This document shows, one piece after another, positions 29,363 through 37,756 of a stretch of 64,000 nt of DNA. Numbering within the stretch: position 1 is the stretch's first letter; each line of letters starts with the position of its first letter. The stretch spans positions 1 through 64,000 of the forward strand of contig NZ_LDPV02000034.1 in the NCBI RefSeq assembly GCF_001038425.2, in the 5' to 3' direction. Below the pieces are notes generated by a model. The model was given only the letters and a program-made list of their open reading frames with translations, made no database searches and was not told where the DNA came from. Position numbers and translations under genes: made by a program. The stretch comes from Ornithinibacillus contaminans (GTDB taxonomy: Bacteria > Bacillota > Bacilli > Bacillales > Amphibacillaceae).

Positions 29363-29560
29363 GTGATTTTAGGAATGCCATGGTGGGTTCTGGTGATGTT
29401 GGTTTTTATTGTATTTAGTGGCTATATGGCATATCGAGCAATGCGAGCCGAAAAACAGCTTGAACTGCATTATATCGAACGTGATGGTCAGGTGTATATG
29501 AAGCGTATTGCTGAGGAGCGAGAGCAACGTGATAAACACAAGGAACAAATAACGAATTAG
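29363..29560 (+). CDS. yhaL: Sporulation-associated membrane protein YhaL
   Basis: A 65-residue protein with one N-terminal membrane helix (about residues 5-24) and a charged tail with DGQVYMKRIAEEREQR, matching B. subtilis YhaL, a small sporulation protein of unknown mechanism. The start is GTG 29363 after AAGGGGG. It sits between yhaM and convergent prsA, as in B. subtilis. Confidence 0.8.
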   Translation: MILGMPWWVLVMLVFIVFSGYMAYRAMRAEKQLELHYIERDGQVYMKRIAEEREQRDKHKEQITN

Positions 29561-29561
29561 A

Positions 29562-29596
29562 AAAAGGCTAGTACAGTTTTCCTGTACTAGCCTTTT
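29562..29596. terminator. Bidirectional terminator between yhaL and prsA
   Basis: AAAAGGCTAGTACAG and CTGTACTAGCCTTTT form a perfect 15-bp stem with A and T tracts on either side, usable in both directions. Confidence 0.93.
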
Positions 29597-29606
29597 GATA
29601 TCTATC

Positions 29607-30470
29607 TTAGCCTTTTGCTTCTTCTGTTTTAAATAGATCCTTGTAGTCATCAATCTTTACATCGATTTTAGCATCTTCTAGAAGTTTGTTCATTTTTTCT
29701 TGCACTGCTGTATTATCTACTTGTTCCATCGATAACTGACGACGAATATCTTCTTTCTTATCATCGAATGTTGGAACTTCAGTTACTTTGATAATGTGGT
29801 AACCAAATTCTGATTTTACTGGCTCACTAATCTCTCCAGCGTCTAATGCAAATGCTGCATCTTCAAATTCTTTTACCATTTTACCTGTTGCAAAGTATCC
29901 TAAGTCGCCACCGCTATCCTTAGAGCCATCTGTTGAATATTCCTTCGCTAGCTCTGCAAAATCAGCACCATCGTCTAACTTCTGTTTAACTTCATTAGCT
30001 GTAGCTTCATCTTCCACTAAAATGTGGCTGGCACGAATTTCTATTTCATTATTTTCTTTCATTTCGTTAAATTTCTTCTCTAATTCCTCATCAGAAATCG
30101 AAATGTCTTCAAATACAAGTTTTTCTTGTAAAAGGGTTTGGTATGTTTGTTCACGGAATGTTTCTTCATCAGGATAGCCTTGTTGTGCTAACCATGCAGT
30201 GAAATTCTCACCCTGTTCGTCTTTTGCGTCCTGAACAGCTTGATCAAGTTCTTCATCCGTTACTTCGTAGTTATCTTCTAATACTTTTATGACAACCATA
30301 TTGTATAGCATGCTTTCGCCAATATAGTTTTTCATTTCAGAATAGAATTCTTCCTTTGTAATGTCTCCTGCTTTCGTTTCTACAACGACCTCAGAGTCTC
30401 CTTCAGCATTACAAGCTGTAAGGAAAAGGGTACCAGCTGCAAGAATAGCTGCGATTGTACGTTTCTTCAT
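29607..30470 (-). CDS. prsA: Foldase lipoprotein PrsA
   Basis: A 287-residue extracytoplasmic peptidyl-prolyl isomerase and chaperone, anchored to the outer face of the membrane. The signal peptide ends in the lipobox LTAC with Cys20. A parvulin domain spans about residues 132-225 ([39 protein letters not shown]), flanked by chaperone helices. It helps secreted proteins fold. GGAGTG precedes ATG 30470. Length is typical. The downstream convergent yhaL and the upstream small membrane gene frame it. Confidence 0.95.
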   Translation of the reverse strand: MKKRTIAAILAAGTLFLTACNAEGDSEVVVETKAGDITKEEFYSEMKNYIGESMLYNMVVIKVLEDNYEVTDEELDQAVQDAKDEQGENFTAWLAQQGYPDEETFREQTYQTLLQEKLVFEDISISDEELEKKFNEMKENNEIEIRASHILVEDEATANEVKQKLDDGADFAELAKEYSTDGSKDSGGDLGYFATGKMVKEFEDAAFALDAGEISEPVKSEFGYHIIKVTEVPTFDDKKEDIRRQLSMEQVDNTAVQEKMNKLLEDAKIDVKIDDYKDLFKTEEAKG

Positions 30471-30582
30471 AAAATTACACTCCTAATCTTTTTGAAAACT
30501 TAATGGATTGACTATTGATTAATATACCATAGTTTGTACAAAAAATAATAGCTAAACATGGAATTACATAGTTTTTACACAA

Positions 30583-30768
30583 TTACACGAGCGCATTTAG
30601 GACTTTCACATATGAGGATACAAGTAGGATAAGTATCATAATATTGGTTACACGAAAAACATTCGCCTGTTTTGCAGCATTCATTTCTAACTTCTTACAT
30701 AACTTATCAGTCAATGAGTTAAAAATAAACAATATAATAAGTGCATAAAACAGGAAAATAATCATCAT
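30583..30768 (-). CDS. Small membrane protein of unknown function
   Basis: A 61-residue protein with two predicted membrane helices (about residues 3-18 and 42-58) joined by a basic loop (DKLCKKLEMNAAKQ). AGGAGG lies at a normal distance from the ATG pair at 30766/30763, which supports translation. I do not recognise a family. It lies in the same direction as prsA, 112 bases upstream of the prsA start, and takes the place of other yha genes in B. subtilis. Confidence 0.55.
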   Translation of the reverse strand: MMIIFLFYALIILFIFNSLTDKLCKKLEMNAAKQANVFRVTNIMILILLVSSYVKVLNALV

Positions 30769-30906
30769 TCTTATAACCTCCTTTTATAGCATAAAATATA
30801 TTAGAAAACATCACGTAGCATGATGAAAATTCACAGAACTAAATATATTACTTACTGTAACAAATATTTTACTGTCTGAATAGTAAAGATGTTAAAAATA
30901 ATTAAA

Positions 30907-30932
30907 GAAACCTGTAGTGATTTACAGGTTTC
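30907..30932 (-). terminator. Terminator after the DUF3267 gene
   Basis: GAAACCTGTA and TACAGGTTTC form a 10-bp stem immediately after the stop of the minus-strand gene at 30933, with a T-rich tail on that strand. Confidence 0.8.
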
Positions 30933-31472
30933 TTAGTTTGCTTTTAATAGAATATCGAAGCCTTCATCGCCGTTTTCAATAAATGCATTTTTGGGTGCTT
31001 TTATTAGATGACGAATGTATAAGAAGTCAATAACCGAAAGGCCAATTTGGATCGATGTTGCAAGTAATAAATAAACATAGAAGCTTGGAACCGAGATAGA
31101 TGCAATGATTCCAGGTATAGTTAGACAAAGTGTTGGCATTAGTGATGAAAGTATTGAAGAATACTTACTCACATGTGCATCAGTATAAAATGTGAAAATC
31201 GGCATCATTTTTTTGCGCTGACAAATTAATTTTATTCGTTTATTTAGGACAATTAATGGTAAAATATGCATGAACGAATGAAGCGTTGGTAATAGAATAA
31301 TAGCAATAATAAATAAGATAATGCCTGATTCATGTAAATGGTTTCCATCATGAATCATGGATAATGGTACATAAAGGATAATAAACGCCATAAGACCAAT
31401 TAAAAATGAAATAAATTGAATCCATTTCATACCGTATTGTTTATCTAAGTTGACTGATTTCCAGCAATTCAT
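30933..31472 (-). CDS. DUF3267-type membrane protein, YhaJ-like
   Basis: A 179-residue protein with about four membrane helices. The start is ATG 31472 (MNCWKSVNL) because GAGGAGGACC lies inside the longer reading. HSFMHILPLIV near residue 71 is the place where DUF3267 proteins carry a site-2-protease-like HExxH-type motif; here the Glu is Ser. If the family is protease-related, this copy may be inactive. The position near yhaI matches B. subtilis yhaJ. Function unknown. Confidence 0.6.
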   Translation of the reverse strand: MNCWKSVNLDKQYGMKWIQFISFLIGLMAFIILYVPLSMIHDGNHLHESGIILFIIAIILLPTLHSFMHILPLIVLNKRIKLICQRKKMMPIFTFYTDAHVSKYSSILSSLMPTLCLTIPGIIASISVPSFYVYLLLATSIQIGLSVIDFLYIRHLIKAPKNAFIENGDEGFDILLKAN

Positions 31473-31691
31473 TTTATTGGTCCTCCTCTTCATTCACCTG
31501 ATAAATAAGGTATTGCTAGTCTGTTAGCAAACCTAAGAATTACTTCCGTTTAACTAAAAGCCTTTTTGATAATAGTATCTTACAGAAGAAATTGCAATAC
31601 CTTTTTTGAAAAAAAATGATTAAAAAATACTAACAATAAATCGTATTTTCTGACTAATAGAAGTGAATTGCATGAGGGAGGGGTATGGAAA

Positions 31692-32030
31692 GTGTGTGAT
31701 GATAACAAATTAGCAGCATTTCATGTGCAGCTGCTGTTAAAAACGATTGATAGTAAACAATACCCTTTTACCAAACTTATAATTGAACAGAATATCACCA
31801 ACGAGGAATACGATTCGATGTTTCAGATGCTTGAGGCTGCGAACCAAGAATACATGGAGCAAAAGGAGGAAGGACTCCTTAATTACTCTTCGTTATTACT
31901 TCGTTTTGTGGGAATGCTGAATAAGAAATTAGAAGCTACTGAAACCATTCATGCCTTGCGGGCAGAAGGATATTTTCCGGAACTGATGGAGGAATTTATT
32001 AAGCTCATCCAGAAAGAGCAGCTATTATAA
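31692..32030 (+). CDS. yhaI: DUF1878-family protein YhaI
   Basis: A 112-residue soluble helical protein. FHVQLLLKTIDSKQYPFTKL (about 8-27) and the ETIHALRAEGYFPELMEEFI region match YhaI/DUF1878. The function is unknown. GTG 31692 is chosen because GGGAGGGG lies eight bases before it; the TTG 31668 extension contains that site. It converges with the OpuA regulator gene, sharing a terminator. Confidence 0.75.
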   Translation: MCDDNKLAAFHVQLLLKTIDSKQYPFTKLIIEQNITNEEYDSMFQMLEAANQEYMEQKEEGLLNYSSLLLRFVGMLNKKLEATETIHALRAEGYFPELMEEFIKLIQKEQLL

Positions 32031-32047
32031 GAAGCATGTACTACATA

Positions 32048-32101
32048 AATAACGCTCCAAGGCGAGAAGAAAGACATTTCATCTTACCTTGGAGCGTTAT
32101 T
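32048..32101. terminator. Bidirectional terminator between yhaI and opuAR
   Basis: AATAACGCTCCAAGG and CCTTGGAGCGTTATT are perfect 15-base arms across a 24-base loop that itself has GAAGA/TCTT-like pairing. Confidence 0.8.
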
Positions 32102-32583
32102 TATTGCTTTATTTCAGATGCTTCTTTAAAGAAGTTATCTAATTGCTGGTGGAATTTGATAATAGACGCGAGCTTGTCGTGTAGCTGTTGGTTATCGATT
32201 GGGCTGTCCTGCGTGCGCAGTTTCGCCTGAATATCGACTAGTGCCTCTTTTTGATCCTCGGTAGCATCAATCCATTTTTTCATATAGAAACTCATAAATT
32301 GTTTAAATAACTGGGAGTTTGCTTGATATAAATCTTTTCGTACGCCTTTCTTCCAAACACGTTTTACAAGATTTAATTCCACTAAACTACGGACACTGGT
32401 ACTCATGGATGTCTTACTTTTCCCTAATGCATCACTCATCTCATCTAATGTTAACGGATTTTCTTCCATATATAAGTACGTAAATAAACGCGCTTCTAAT
32501 GGCGTTAAATCAAATAATTCAACTGTTTTTGCAAATTCAAGAAGAATTCCGTTCTTGACTAATTCGTTGCTGTTTTCCAACAT
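32101..32583 (-). CDS. GbsR-family regulator of opuA (OpuAR-like)
   Basis: A 160-residue MarR-type winged-helix protein of the GbsR/OpcR group. LTLDEMSDALGKSKTSMSTS (about 46-65) is the recognition region and KKGVRKDLYQ the wing. It is transcribed away from opuAA with about 300 bases between, the classical place for a local repressor. In B. subtilis OpcR and GbsR repress opu genes. AGGAGG precedes ATG 32583. A perfect 16-bp palindrome at 32707-32722 in the shared promoter region is a candidate binding site. Confidence 0.78.
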   Translation of the reverse strand: MLENSNELVKNGILLEFAKTVELFDLTPLEARLFTYLYMEENPLTLDEMSDALGKSKTSMSTSVRSLVELNLVKRVWKKGVRKDLYQANSQLFKQFMSFYMKKWIDATEDQKEALVDIQAKLRTQDSPIDNQQLHDKLASIIKFHQQLDNFFKEASEIKQ

Positions 32584-32706
32584 GCAAACCTCCTAAAACT
32601 AGCTTATAACAAGGGTACAACAGTCTTTCTTATTTTTAAAATGGCTAGTTGGGGTGTATTTGGGAGGTATTTGGAGCATTTATAAGGAAAGCTAGTCTAA
32701 AGTACG

Positions 32707-32787
32707 TACAGTATTAACTGTATAAAAAATATAATCAAAAATAAAGGTATACACTGTTTGTCCAGTTCATATAAAAGGGTGTATAGT
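32707..32787 (+). promoter_or_regulatory. opuA promoter and candidate operator
   Basis: A palindrome TACAGTATTAACTGTA (32707-32722, 6-bp arms) lies upstream of TTGTCC (32758-32763), an 18-base spacer, and TATAGT (32782-32787), a plausible sigma-A promoter about 100 bases before opuAA. GTACGTAC at 32702-32709 overlaps the palindrome edge. Operator status is inferred from the adjoining regulator gene. Confidence 0.5.
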
Positions 32788-32887
32788 ATTATAGTAAGGA
32801 AAAAGCGGCTGGTATTTTGACATTCTATTATTCTATGAATTTGCAGCGAGCGTATAACAGAATGATTTTTAAAAAGAGGTGAAAGAT

Positions 32888-34084
32888 GTGCCGATTATTG
32901 AGGCAAAAAACCTATCAAAGGTATTTGGTAAGAATCCAAAACAAGCATTAGAGCTATTGGATCAAGGGTTATCCAAAGATGAAATATTAAAGAAAACAGG
33001 TAGCACAGTTGGTGTTAATCGAGCATCATTTTCTGTTGAACCAGGTGAAATATTTGTCATCATGGGGTTATCAGGAAGTGGGAAATCAACATTAGTCAGA
33101 TTAATAAATCGTTTAATTGAACCAACGGAAGGAAGCATCTTAATCGATGGTCAGGATCTTGCGAAGATGGATAAAAAAGAGCTTCGCGCAGTACGACGTG
33201 AAAAGCTAGGAATGGTCTTCCAGCGATTTGCGTTATTTCCGAATCGCACTGTCTTACAAAATGCAGAATATGGTCTAGAGATTCAGAAGGTGCCAAAAGC
33301 AGAGCGAAGTAAAAAAGCAAAAGAAGCACTTGAAATGGTTGGATTAGGCGGTTATTTAGAGCAAAAGCCTGACCAGTTATCTGGTGGAATGCAACAACGT
33401 GTAGGGTTAGCGAGAGCATTAGCAAACGATCCAGAGGTGCTTTTAATGGACGAGGCATTCTCGGCACTTGATCCATTAATTCGTAAGGACATGCAAGATG
33501 AATTAATCGAACTACAATCAACAATGAAAAAGACGATCATTTTTATTACACATGATTTAGATGAAGCTTTACGGATTGGTGATCGTATTGCTTTGATGAA
33601 GGATGGTTCAATCGTTCAAATCGGAACACCGGAAGAAATCTTAGTGAATCCAGCTAACGATTATGTGGAACGATTTGTTGAGGACGTAGACCGATCGAAG
33701 GTATTAACTGCGCAACATATTATGAAGCGCCCAGAATCGATTAACATTGAGAAGCATGGTCCACGTGTTGCGTTAGAACGAATGAAGGAATCTGGTATCT
33801 CAAGTATTTTAGTTGTCGATAGCAAACGGAATTTAAAAGGTTATGTGACAGCTGATGACGCATCTGAAGCTAGAAAAAAAGAGATATCCGATATTAATGA
33901 AATATTACGTACAGATATTAAACAAGTAGAAAAAGATACAACAATGCAGGATATCTTTACTGTTGTGAATGGTTCACCAGTACCAGTCGCTGTCGTCGAA
34001 AACGAAAAGCTTGTAGGAATTATCGTGCGTGGTGCGGTTATTGCAGCGTTGGCGGGAGATAGTGAGGTGAACTTGAATGTTTAA
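32888..34084 (+). CDS. opuAA: Glycine betaine ABC importer ATPase OpuAA
   Basis: A 398-residue ATPase. It has the OpuA-specific N-terminal helices LDQGLSKDEILKKTGSTVGV, Walker A MGLSGSGKSTLVRLINRL (about 59-76), the signature LSGGMQQRVGLARAL (about 167-181), Walker B VLLMDEAFSALDPLIR, and two CBS domains after about residue 275. The CBS pair senses ionic strength in OpuA of Lactococcus. GTG 32888 fits the AGAGGTG site better than GTG 32879. It overlaps opuAB by eight bases. It imports osmoprotectants under salt stress. Confidence 0.96.
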   Translation: MPIIEAKNLSKVFGKNPKQALELLDQGLSKDEILKKTGSTVGVNRASFSVEPGEIFVIMGLSGSGKSTLVRLINRLIEPTEGSILIDGQDLAKMDKKELRAVRREKLGMVFQRFALFPNRTVLQNAEYGLEIQKVPKAERSKKAKEALEMVGLGGYLEQKPDQLSGGMQQRVGLARALANDPEVLLMDEAFSALDPLIRKDMQDELIELQSTMKKTIIFITHDLDEALRIGDRIALMKDGSIVQIGTPEEILVNPANDYVERFVEDVDRSKVLTAQHIMKRPESINIEKHGPRVALERMKESGISSILVVDSKRNLKGYVTADDASEARKKEISDINEILRTDIKQVEKDTTMQDIFTVVNGSPVPVAVVENEKLVGIIVRGAVIAALAGDSEVNLNV

Positions 34085-34931
34085 TACAATAAAAGAATGG
34101 TTTTCAGAAGGTATACCAATTAAGGATTGGGCAGAAAGTTTTACAGATTGGACAAAGGATACATTCTCCATACTATTTGAACCGATAAAAGAGCATTTAG
34201 GTAATTTTATGGAATGGTTCTCTGAAGATATTTTAATGGAAGTACCTGCAGCTATATTTATTATTGTCATTGCCATTTTAGCTTTCATTTTATCTGGTAA
34301 GAAGCTTGGCCTAACAGCATTTTCAATTGTTGGTCTATGGATTATTTATAATCAAGGGCTTTGGGAAGATTTGATGAGCACTGTTACACTGGTGCTTATC
34401 GCTAGTATTCTTTCTGTCGTAATTGGGGTTCCAATTGGGATCTTAATGTCTAAGAGTAAAACAGCAGAAGCAATTTTCAAACCAATACTTGATTTCATGC
34501 AAACAATGCCTGCATTTGTTTATTTAATTCCTGCAGTAGCATTCTTTGGAATCGGTTTGGTACCAGGAGTGTTTGCATCGTTAATATTTGCAACACCACC
34601 AACAGTTAGATTTACCAATTTAGGTATTCGTCAAGTTTCTAAGGAGCTAACGGAAGCATCTGAAGCCTTTGGTAGTACAGGTGCGCAGAAATTATTCAAG
34701 GTAGAGCTTCCGATGGCGAAAACTACGATTATGGCTGGTATTAACCAAACGGTCATGCTTGCATTATCTATGGTTGTTATCGCATCGATGATTGGTGCGC
34801 CAGGACTTGGAAAACAAGTGTTGACGGCATTGCAACGTTCTGATGTCGGTACAGGATTTGTAGCTGGTATCGGAATCGTAATCTTAGCCATAATTATTGA
34901 TAGATTTACACAAAGCATGAACAAGAAATAA
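34077..34931 (+). CDS. opuAB: Glycine betaine ABC importer permease OpuAB
   Basis: A 284-residue permease with about seven to eight membrane helices. The coupling loop EASEAFGSTGAQKLFKVELP (about 197-216) contacts the ATPase. The N-terminal 55 residues are amphipathic, as in OpuAB. ATG 34077 lies inside the opuAA end, giving translational coupling. Length is typical. OpuA drives ATP-dependent betaine uptake in the cytoplasmic membrane. Confidence 0.96.
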   Translation: MFNTIKEWFSEGIPIKDWAESFTDWTKDTFSILFEPIKEHLGNFMEWFSEDILMEVPAAIFIIVIAILAFILSGKKLGLTAFSIVGLWIIYNQGLWEDLMSTVTLVLIASILSVVIGVPIGILMSKSKTAEAIFKPILDFMQTMPAFVYLIPAVAFFGIGLVPGVFASLIFATPPTVRFTNLGIRQVSKELTEASEAFGSTGAQKLFKVELPMAKTTIMAGINQTVMLALSMVVIASMIGAPGLGKQVLTALQRSDVGTGFVAGIGIVILAIIIDRFTQSMNKK

Positions 34932-35004
34932 TGCACAAAACTATTGGTCTGCTTTTCAGTTGAAAAGTTCCATATAAAATTTACAAAAAGGGGAGATTTA
35001 TTCA

Positions 35005-35898
35005 ATGTTTAAACGTAATTGGAAACGTCTAGGAGTTATAGCTGGACTTTCATTATCATTAATTGCCGCAGGGTGTTCTTCGGATGATTCTAATGGTGAT
35101 TCAGAAGGTGCAACTGTTGGAGATGGACAGGAAATCGAACTTGCATATGTAAACTGGGATACAGAGATTGCCTCTACTAACGTAATTGGTAAGGTATTAG
35201 AGGACTTAGGCTATGATGTAACGTTAACTGGTCTTGATAACTCGATTATGTGGGAAGCTGTTGCCAATGGTGAAGCAGATGCAATGGTAGCTGCATGGTT
35301 ACCTGCAACACATGCTAGTCAATTTGAAGACTATGGCGATCAAATGACAGATCTTGGGCCAAACCTTGAAGGTGCTAAAATCGGTCTAGTTGTACCTAGT
35401 TATATGGACGCTAACTCTATCGCGGACTTGACGGATGAAGCTGATATGAAAATTACTGGTATCGAACCAGGATCAGGTGTTGTAGGTGCTGCGGAACAAT
35501 CATTAGAAGATTATGATAACCTAGCTGATTGGGAAGTTGTTACGTCTTCAAGTGGTGCAATGACAACTGCTCTAGGTGAAGCGTATGAAAATGAAGAAGA
35601 TATTATTGTAACTGGTTGGTCTCCACATTGGAAATTCTCTAAATACGAGCTAAAATATCTTGAGGATCCAAAAGGAACATTTGGGGAAGCAGAAACAATC
35701 AATACAATGGCTCGTGAAGGTCTAGAAGAAGATATGCCAGAGGCGTATCAAGTACTAGATAACTTCAACTGGTCTTCAGAGGATATCGAAGCTGTTATGC
35801 TAGAAATCTCAGAAGGTACAGATCCAGAAGAAGCAGCAGCGAACTGGGTTGAAGCAAATCCAGACAAAGTAGCAGAGTGGACAGAAGGATTAGAATAA
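35005..35898 (+). CDS. opuAC: Glycine betaine-binding lipoprotein OpuAC
   Basis: A 297-residue lipoprotein. The signal peptide ends with lipobox IAAGC (Cys25), then a Ser/Asp-rich linker. The OpuAC fold has conserved Trp residues in NSIMWEAVANGE, AAWLPATH and TGWSPHWKF that form the aromatic cage around the trimethylammonium group in known structures. Many Asp/Glu residues are usual for an extracellular protein of a salt-tolerant host. AAAGGGGAG precedes ATG 35005. It is the last gene of opuA, with a strong terminator. Confidence 0.96.
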   Translation: MFKRNWKRLGVIAGLSLSLIAAGCSSDDSNGDSEGATVGDGQEIELAYVNWDTEIASTNVIGKVLEDLGYDVTLTGLDNSIMWEAVANGEADAMVAAWLPATHASQFEDYGDQMTDLGPNLEGAKIGLVVPSYMDANSIADLTDEADMKITGIEPGSGVVGAAEQSLEDYDNLADWEVVTSSSGAMTTALGEAYENEEDIIVTGWSPHWKFSKYELKYLEDPKGTFGEAETINTMAREGLEEDMPEAYQVLDNFNWSSEDIEAVMLEISEGTDPEEAAANWVEANPDKVAEWTEGLE

Positions 35899-35908
35899 CG
35901 ATAATGAA

Positions 35909-35946
35909 ACAGCCTGCAAACATTGATGTTTGCAGGCTGTTTTTTG
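35909..35946 (+). terminator. opuA terminator
   Basis: ACAGCCTGCAAACA and TGTTTGCAGGCTGT form a perfect 14-bp stem with a TTGA loop and six T. Confidence 0.95.
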
Positions 35947-35950
35947 AGTT

Positions 35951-36437
35951 AAAGTGTCTCAAGGACACTCTGGGGGGAGAACTAGATGAAATGTCCTTGA
36001 TAGAGCTTCTAATAGACATATTGGGCGGTCAACCAGGTGAAAATGTCTTTGATAGAGCTTCTAATGGACATTCCGGACTGAAACTCAGCTGGAAATGTCC
36101 TTGATAGAGCTTCTAATGGACATTCCGGACTGAAATCCAGCTGGAAATGTCTTTGATAAAGTTTCTAATGGACATTTCGGGCGGGCAACCAGGTAAAAAT
36201 GTCTTTGATAAAGCCTCTAAAGGACATTTTGGGCAGAAACCCAGGTAAAAATGTCCTTGATAGAGCCTCTAATGGACATTCCGAACTGAAGCCCAGGTAA
36301 AAATGTCCTTGATAGAGCCTCTAATGGACATTCCGGACTGAAGCCCAGGTAAAAATGTCTTTGATAAAGCCTCTAAAGGACATTCCGAACTGAACCCCAG
36401 CTGGAGATGTCTTTAATAAAGTGAGAATTCCGCAGCA
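35951..36437. repeat. Tandem array of eight 52-bp repeats with internal dyads
   Basis: Eight units of exactly 52 bp begin at 35989, 36041, 36093, 36145, 36197, 36249, 36301 and 36353, with decayed partial units at 35951-35988 and 36405-36437. Each unit has arms AATGTCY and GGACATT about 17 bases apart (an inner TAGAGC..CTCTA-like dyad), then a linker ending CAGGTAA or CAGCTGG. Units at 36249 and 36301 differ at one position; others differ by 3-10. There is no reading frame through the array (52 is not a multiple of 3). It lies between convergent opuAC and yhaH. The further bases to 36513 hold nothing recognised. Confidence 0.93.
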
Positions 36438-36513
36438 TCAGCAGACATGTAAACATATCAAAATACCAGCGCAAATCAAAATCAACAACTGAATCTAATC
36501 TCGTAAAGCGATC

Positions 36514-36545
36514 AAAAAAACCAGCACAGTCCCACTTGTGCTGGT
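36514..36545 (-). terminator. Terminator after yhaH
   Basis: ACCAGCACA and TGTGCTGGT arms, followed on the minus strand by seven T. Confidence 0.88.
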
Positions 36546-36558
36546 CATAAATTCAGGA

Positions 36559-36930
36559 TTATGCTTTTTTCTTATTGGCATTAACTTTTTCTTCTAAATC
36601 CTTTAAGCTCGTTTCAATCTGTTCCAAATATTGATGGATATTTTCTTGGTGTGGTTCTACAGATTGCTTCCATTCTGTGACAGAACTCTTCATCTCTTGA
36701 GTCAAATCCTTAATGAGATTGACCCCTTCTTTAGATGTTGCTGCGATTTGATTTTTTAAACGTAGACCATCAATTTTAAGGTTTTCAAGCAACTCTTTCC
36801 ACTCTAAGCTTTGACTTTTAACCTTACTACGTAACTCTTTTCCGGATGCTGGTGTGCTTAACAGTGTTGCAGTTGCACCAACTAAACCTCCAACCATAAT
36901 ACCAAGAATTAATGATTTACCTCTTGCCAT
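36559..36930 (-). CDS. yhaH: YtxH-domain protein YhaH
   Basis: A 123-residue protein. An N-terminal membrane helix with glycine motifs (LILGIMVGGLVGATATLL, about 7-24) is followed by TPASGKELR, the YtxH-domain hallmark, and a long charged helix probably forming coiled coil. B. subtilis YhaH is a general-stress-type protein of this family, function unknown. AAAGGAG precedes ATG 36930. It is next to trpP, as in B. subtilis. Confidence 0.82.
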   Translation of the reverse strand: MARGKSLILGIMVGGLVGATATLLSTPASGKELRSKVKSQSLEWKELLENLKIDGLRLKNQIAATSKEGVNLIKDLTQEMKSSVTEWKQSVEPHQENIHQYLEQIETSLKDLEEKVNANKKKA

Positions 36931-37044
36931 ACTATCCCGCTCCTTTCCCGCTTATTATATTTTTTCCGGGTTCTCTCTTTTTATGTTAGATAATGCGTGT
37001 ATTTATCGAAAAGCTGCTCAAGATACGAGCGATATGTATTTTCT

Positions 37045-37081
37045 AAAAAAATCCTCTGACATTTCTAACGCCAGAGGATTC
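37045..37081 (-). terminator. Terminator after trpP
   Basis: On the minus strand, AATCCTCTGG pairs with CAGAGGATT and is followed by a run of T. It lies just past the trpP stop. Confidence 0.85.
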
Positions 37082-37089
37082 TAATTTTG

Positions 37090-37608
37090 TTATGACACGG
37101 TAATTGGTCTGGAACGCTTCAGGATTTGTTGAACAATTGGATAGATGATAATCATCAATATTGTATTTAATCCTGCTGCAGGTAAGACCGCAGTTACGAA
37201 TCCTAGTAAGAATACACCTTCCATTAAACCAATGACGTAAAGTGCTAAACCAAGGAATATAGATCCACTAATTAATGTCCCAATTGCTGTTAAAACTGGT
37301 GCACTAAATTTTATGTTCACTCTGTCTTTAATTAGGATAAATAGCGCGAAAAATACGAATGCGGTTATTGGTTTTTCTATTATGTTTGCAATTTGTCCGC
37401 CAGGTGCTTGGGTCGCTAATGCTGATAATACTCCTGTAGAAATTGCTAAAACAACCACATAATTAAATTTTGGAAATAACATGATTCCCAAGAACATCAT
37501 CGCTAACATCATATCCGGTGTTACACCATAAATAGATGGCATAACAAAGTGCAATGCAGCACCAATCCCCACTAATAGTGACAAAATGACTAAAACTCTT
37601 GTATTCAT
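37090..37608 (-). CDS. trpP: Tryptophan transporter TrpP
   Basis: A 172-residue membrane protein with about five helices, matching the TrpP/YhaG family: GIGAALHFVMPSIYGVTPDM near residue 15 and ATQAPGGQIANIIEKP near 65. It imports tryptophan. The leader carries closely spaced GAG/TAG triplets overlapping the ribosome site, the TRAP-controlled arrangement known for B. subtilis trpP. A minus-strand TATAAT at 37701-37706 is a likely -10. Confidence 0.92.
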   Translation of the reverse strand: MNTRVLVILSLLVGIGAALHFVMPSIYGVTPDMMLAMMFLGIMLFPKFNYVVVLAISTGVLSALATQAPGGQIANIIEKPITAFVFFALFILIKDRVNIKFSAPVLTAIGTLISGSIFLGLALYVIGLMEGVFLLGFVTAVLPAAGLNTILMIIIYPIVQQILKRSRPITVS

Positions 37609-37614
37609 TTTTAC

Positions 37615-37672
37615 CTCTCCTCAGGCTCAAGCTAAGCTCAGCTCATATATTTTTGATTCCTCTACTGTACTC
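37615..37672 (-). promoter_or_regulatory. TRAP (MtrB) binding site over the trpP ribosome site
   Basis: Read on the minus strand, the leader has GAG-CT-GAG-CT-TAG-CTT-GAG-CCT-GAG-GAG within 30 bases, the last triplets forming the ribosome site, with more GAG/TAG triplets 20-35 bases upstream. Tryptophan-bound TRAP binds such (G/U)AG repeats spaced by 2-3 bases and would block TrpP translation. Confidence 0.85.
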
Positions 37673-37756
37673 TTATTGTCAGTAGCAGAAACCTACTTAA
37701 ATTATAACAAACTTCCATCTAAATTAAAAGTACTATTTTGCTTAAAATCACTGGAT

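Noticed and set aside
35989-36404. CRISPR array
   Set aside because: The whole 52-bp unit repeats with variation; there are no unique spacers between constant repeats, and no cas genes are nearby.
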